A DNA stretch of 64,000 bases from Marinomonas profundimaris. Its GTDB lineage: Bacteria; Pseudomonadota; Gammaproteobacteria; Pseudomonadales; Marinomonadaceae. The notes beneath the pieces are model-generated. The model was not told where the DNA came from. It searched no databases and worked only from the letters and a program-made list of their open reading frames with translations. Position numbers and translations under genes: made by a program. How positions within the stretch are numbered: position 1 is the stretch's first letter; the number at the start of each line of letters is the position of its first letter. Where the stretch lies: assembly GCF_000508165.1 (NCBI RefSeq), contig NZ_AYOZ01000010.1:1-64000 (forward strand), read 5' to 3'. Of the stretch, positions 62,809-64,000 are shown piece by piece.

Positions 62809-64000
62809 ATGTCAATTACCTTACCATCAAACTCTAAAATGCTGACGTCCGATTTTATTTTCGGTGTGGCAACCGCGTCATTCCAAATTGAAGGCGCAAC
62901 CAACGTAGACAACCGCTTACCTTCTATATGGGACACCTTTTGTGCCATTCCAGGCAAGGTAAAAGGCGCAGACAATGGCGATCAAGCCTGTGACCATTAT
63001 CACTTATGGAAAGAAGACATCCAATTGATCAAGCATCTAGGTGTAGACGCGTATCGCTTATCCATTGCATGGCCTAGAGTCATGGACGAAAAAGGCGAAG
63101 CAAACCAAGCTGGCCTCAACTTTTATCGAAACCTACTCACCGGACTAAAAGCAGAAGGCCTAAAAGTATTCGTCACGCTTTACCATTGGGATCTTCCACA
63201 ACACCTTGAAAACAAAGGCGGCTGGCTCAACAGAGAAACCGCTTACCAATTTAAGCAATACGCGGATATAGTGACCAAAGAATTGGCCGAATGGGTCGAC
63301 AGCTGGGCAACTTTCAACGAACCTTTCTGCGCGGCGATTCTGGGTTACGAATTAGGCATACACGCACCCGGCTTAAGTGAGCCAGAATACGGACGACAAG
63401 CCGCACACCACATTTTACTGGCGCACGGTTTGGCATTACCAGTTATTCGGAAAAACGCGCCGACGTCCCAAGTCGGTATCGTACTCAATATGAACCGCTC
63501 CTACGCGGCCAGCGAAAAAGCCGAAGATCAATTCGCCTGCTTGATGCGAGAAACACTCGACAATCAGTTTTTCATTGAACCTCTGATAAAAGGCCAATAT
63601 CCACAATTACTCAAAACGGTTGCACCGCACTATTTGCCAACGATTCTACCCGGCGACATGGACATCATCGCGCAACCGATGGATTTCTTAGGCATGAATT
63701 TTTACACCTGCAACCACAATGCCTATGACGCAGAAGCTATGTTCAAAAACGTCAAAAACACAGAGCAGGTTGAATACACCGACATAGGTTGGGAAATTGC
63801 CCCTCATGCTTTCACTGAGCTACTCGTCAATCTTCACAAACAATACGACTTGCCACCACTTTATATTACCGAGAATGGTGCCGCATGCGCGGACGAAATC
63901 GTCGATGGTGAGATTAACGACGAGCAACGCATTCGCTACTTAGATGGACACTTGAATGCCGTGAACCTAGCCATGGAGTCGGGCGTTGATATTCGCGGTT
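62809..64000 (+). CDS. Beta-glucosidase, glycoside hydrolase family 1 (partial at window end)
   Basis: Open frame running off the right edge; about 397 of an expected 440-450 residues are visible. It is a retaining beta-glucosidase of the GH1 TIM-barrel family. Acid/base Glu171 lies in WATFNEPF and nucleophile Glu355 in YITENGAA. TASFQIEGA near residue 22-30 and LYHWDLPQ (124-131) are further hallmarks. There is no signal peptide, so it is cytosolic and acts on imported beta-linked disaccharides. No sugar transporter or LacI-type regulator is visible in this window; they may lie beyond it. The 140-bp upstream gap shows a TTGACC without a good -10. Confidence 0.93.
   Translation, partial: MSITLPSNSKMLTSDFIFGVATASFQIEGATNVDNRLPSIWDTFCAIPGKVKGADNGDQACDHYHLWKEDIQLIKHLGVDAYRLSIAWPRVMDEKGEANQAGLNFYRNLLTGLKAEGLKVFVTLYHWDLPQHLENKGGWLNRETAYQFKQYADIVTKELAEWVDSWATFNEPFCAAILGYELGIHAPGLSEPEYGRQAAHHILLAHGLALPVIRKNAPTSQVGIVLNMNRSYAASEKAEDQFACLMRETLDNQFFIEPLIKGQYPQLLKTVAPHYLPTILPGDMDIIAQPMDFLGMNFYTCNHNAYDAEAMFKNVKNTEQVEYTDIGWEIAPHAFTELLVNLHKQYDLPPLYITENGAACADEIVDGEINDEQRIRYLDGHLNAVNLAMESGVDIRG

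Overview
The window is core chromosome of a marine gammaproteobacterium. The gene order (ribF-ileS-lspA-fkpB-ispH, murJ/rpsT, rplU-rpmA-obgE-proB, ssb-MFS-uvrA, and the complete rpoBC/str/S10/spc/alpha ribosomal supercluster), a 407-residue EF-Tu and the moderate GC content point to the Oceanospirillales, most likely Marinomonas or a close relative. This assignment is inference from protein style and synteny; no database was searched.

Layout. (1) 1-196: promoter and leader of an rRNA operon that reads leftward off the window. (2) 197-7570, minus strand: ispH, fkpB, lspA, ileS, ribF and murJ, covering isoprenoid synthesis, lipoprotein processing, tRNA charging, flavin synthesis and lipid II flipping. 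(3) 7801-12825: rpsT (plus); obgE-proB-dgkA and rplU-rpmA (minus); ispB (plus). (4) 12870-17758: an alpha/beta hydrolase, fabA-fabB for unsaturated fatty acids, and two adjacent lysophosphatidate-type acyltransferases. (5) 17809-26694: M16C peptidase, Smr-domain protein, ssb, YajR-like MFS transporter and uvrA with a clear LexA box. (6) 26831-57077: about 30 kb of uninterrupted minus-strand information-processing genes, from secE-nusG through rplKAJL-rpoBC, rpsL-rpsG-fusA-tuf, S10, spc and alpha operons to rplQ. (7) 57118-57549: tRNA-Tyr, -Gly, -Thr and -Trp. (8) 57624-64000: SPOR protein, coaX, birA, then a more accessory stretch with a PhyH-type dioxygenase, an exported hydrolase, a GNAT acetyltransferase and a GH1 beta-glucosidase cut by the window end.

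The proteins are ordinary housekeeping families with intact motifs. I found no mobile element, CRISPR array, defence system or clearly new multi-gene system. The points worth a second look are regulatory and architectural: no tufB between tRNA-Thr and tRNA-Trp, with a good promoter in its place; a very short S10 leader but a long, structured rpsJ-rplC gap carrying a perfect tandem repeat; a promoter-like element inside the spc operon before rpsH; a perfect palindrome across the -10 of the str promoter; and recognisable L10-leader, rplL-rpoB attenuator and alpha-operon leader signals. Promoter calls rest on -35/-10 matches with 16-17 bp spacing and have not been tested experimentally.
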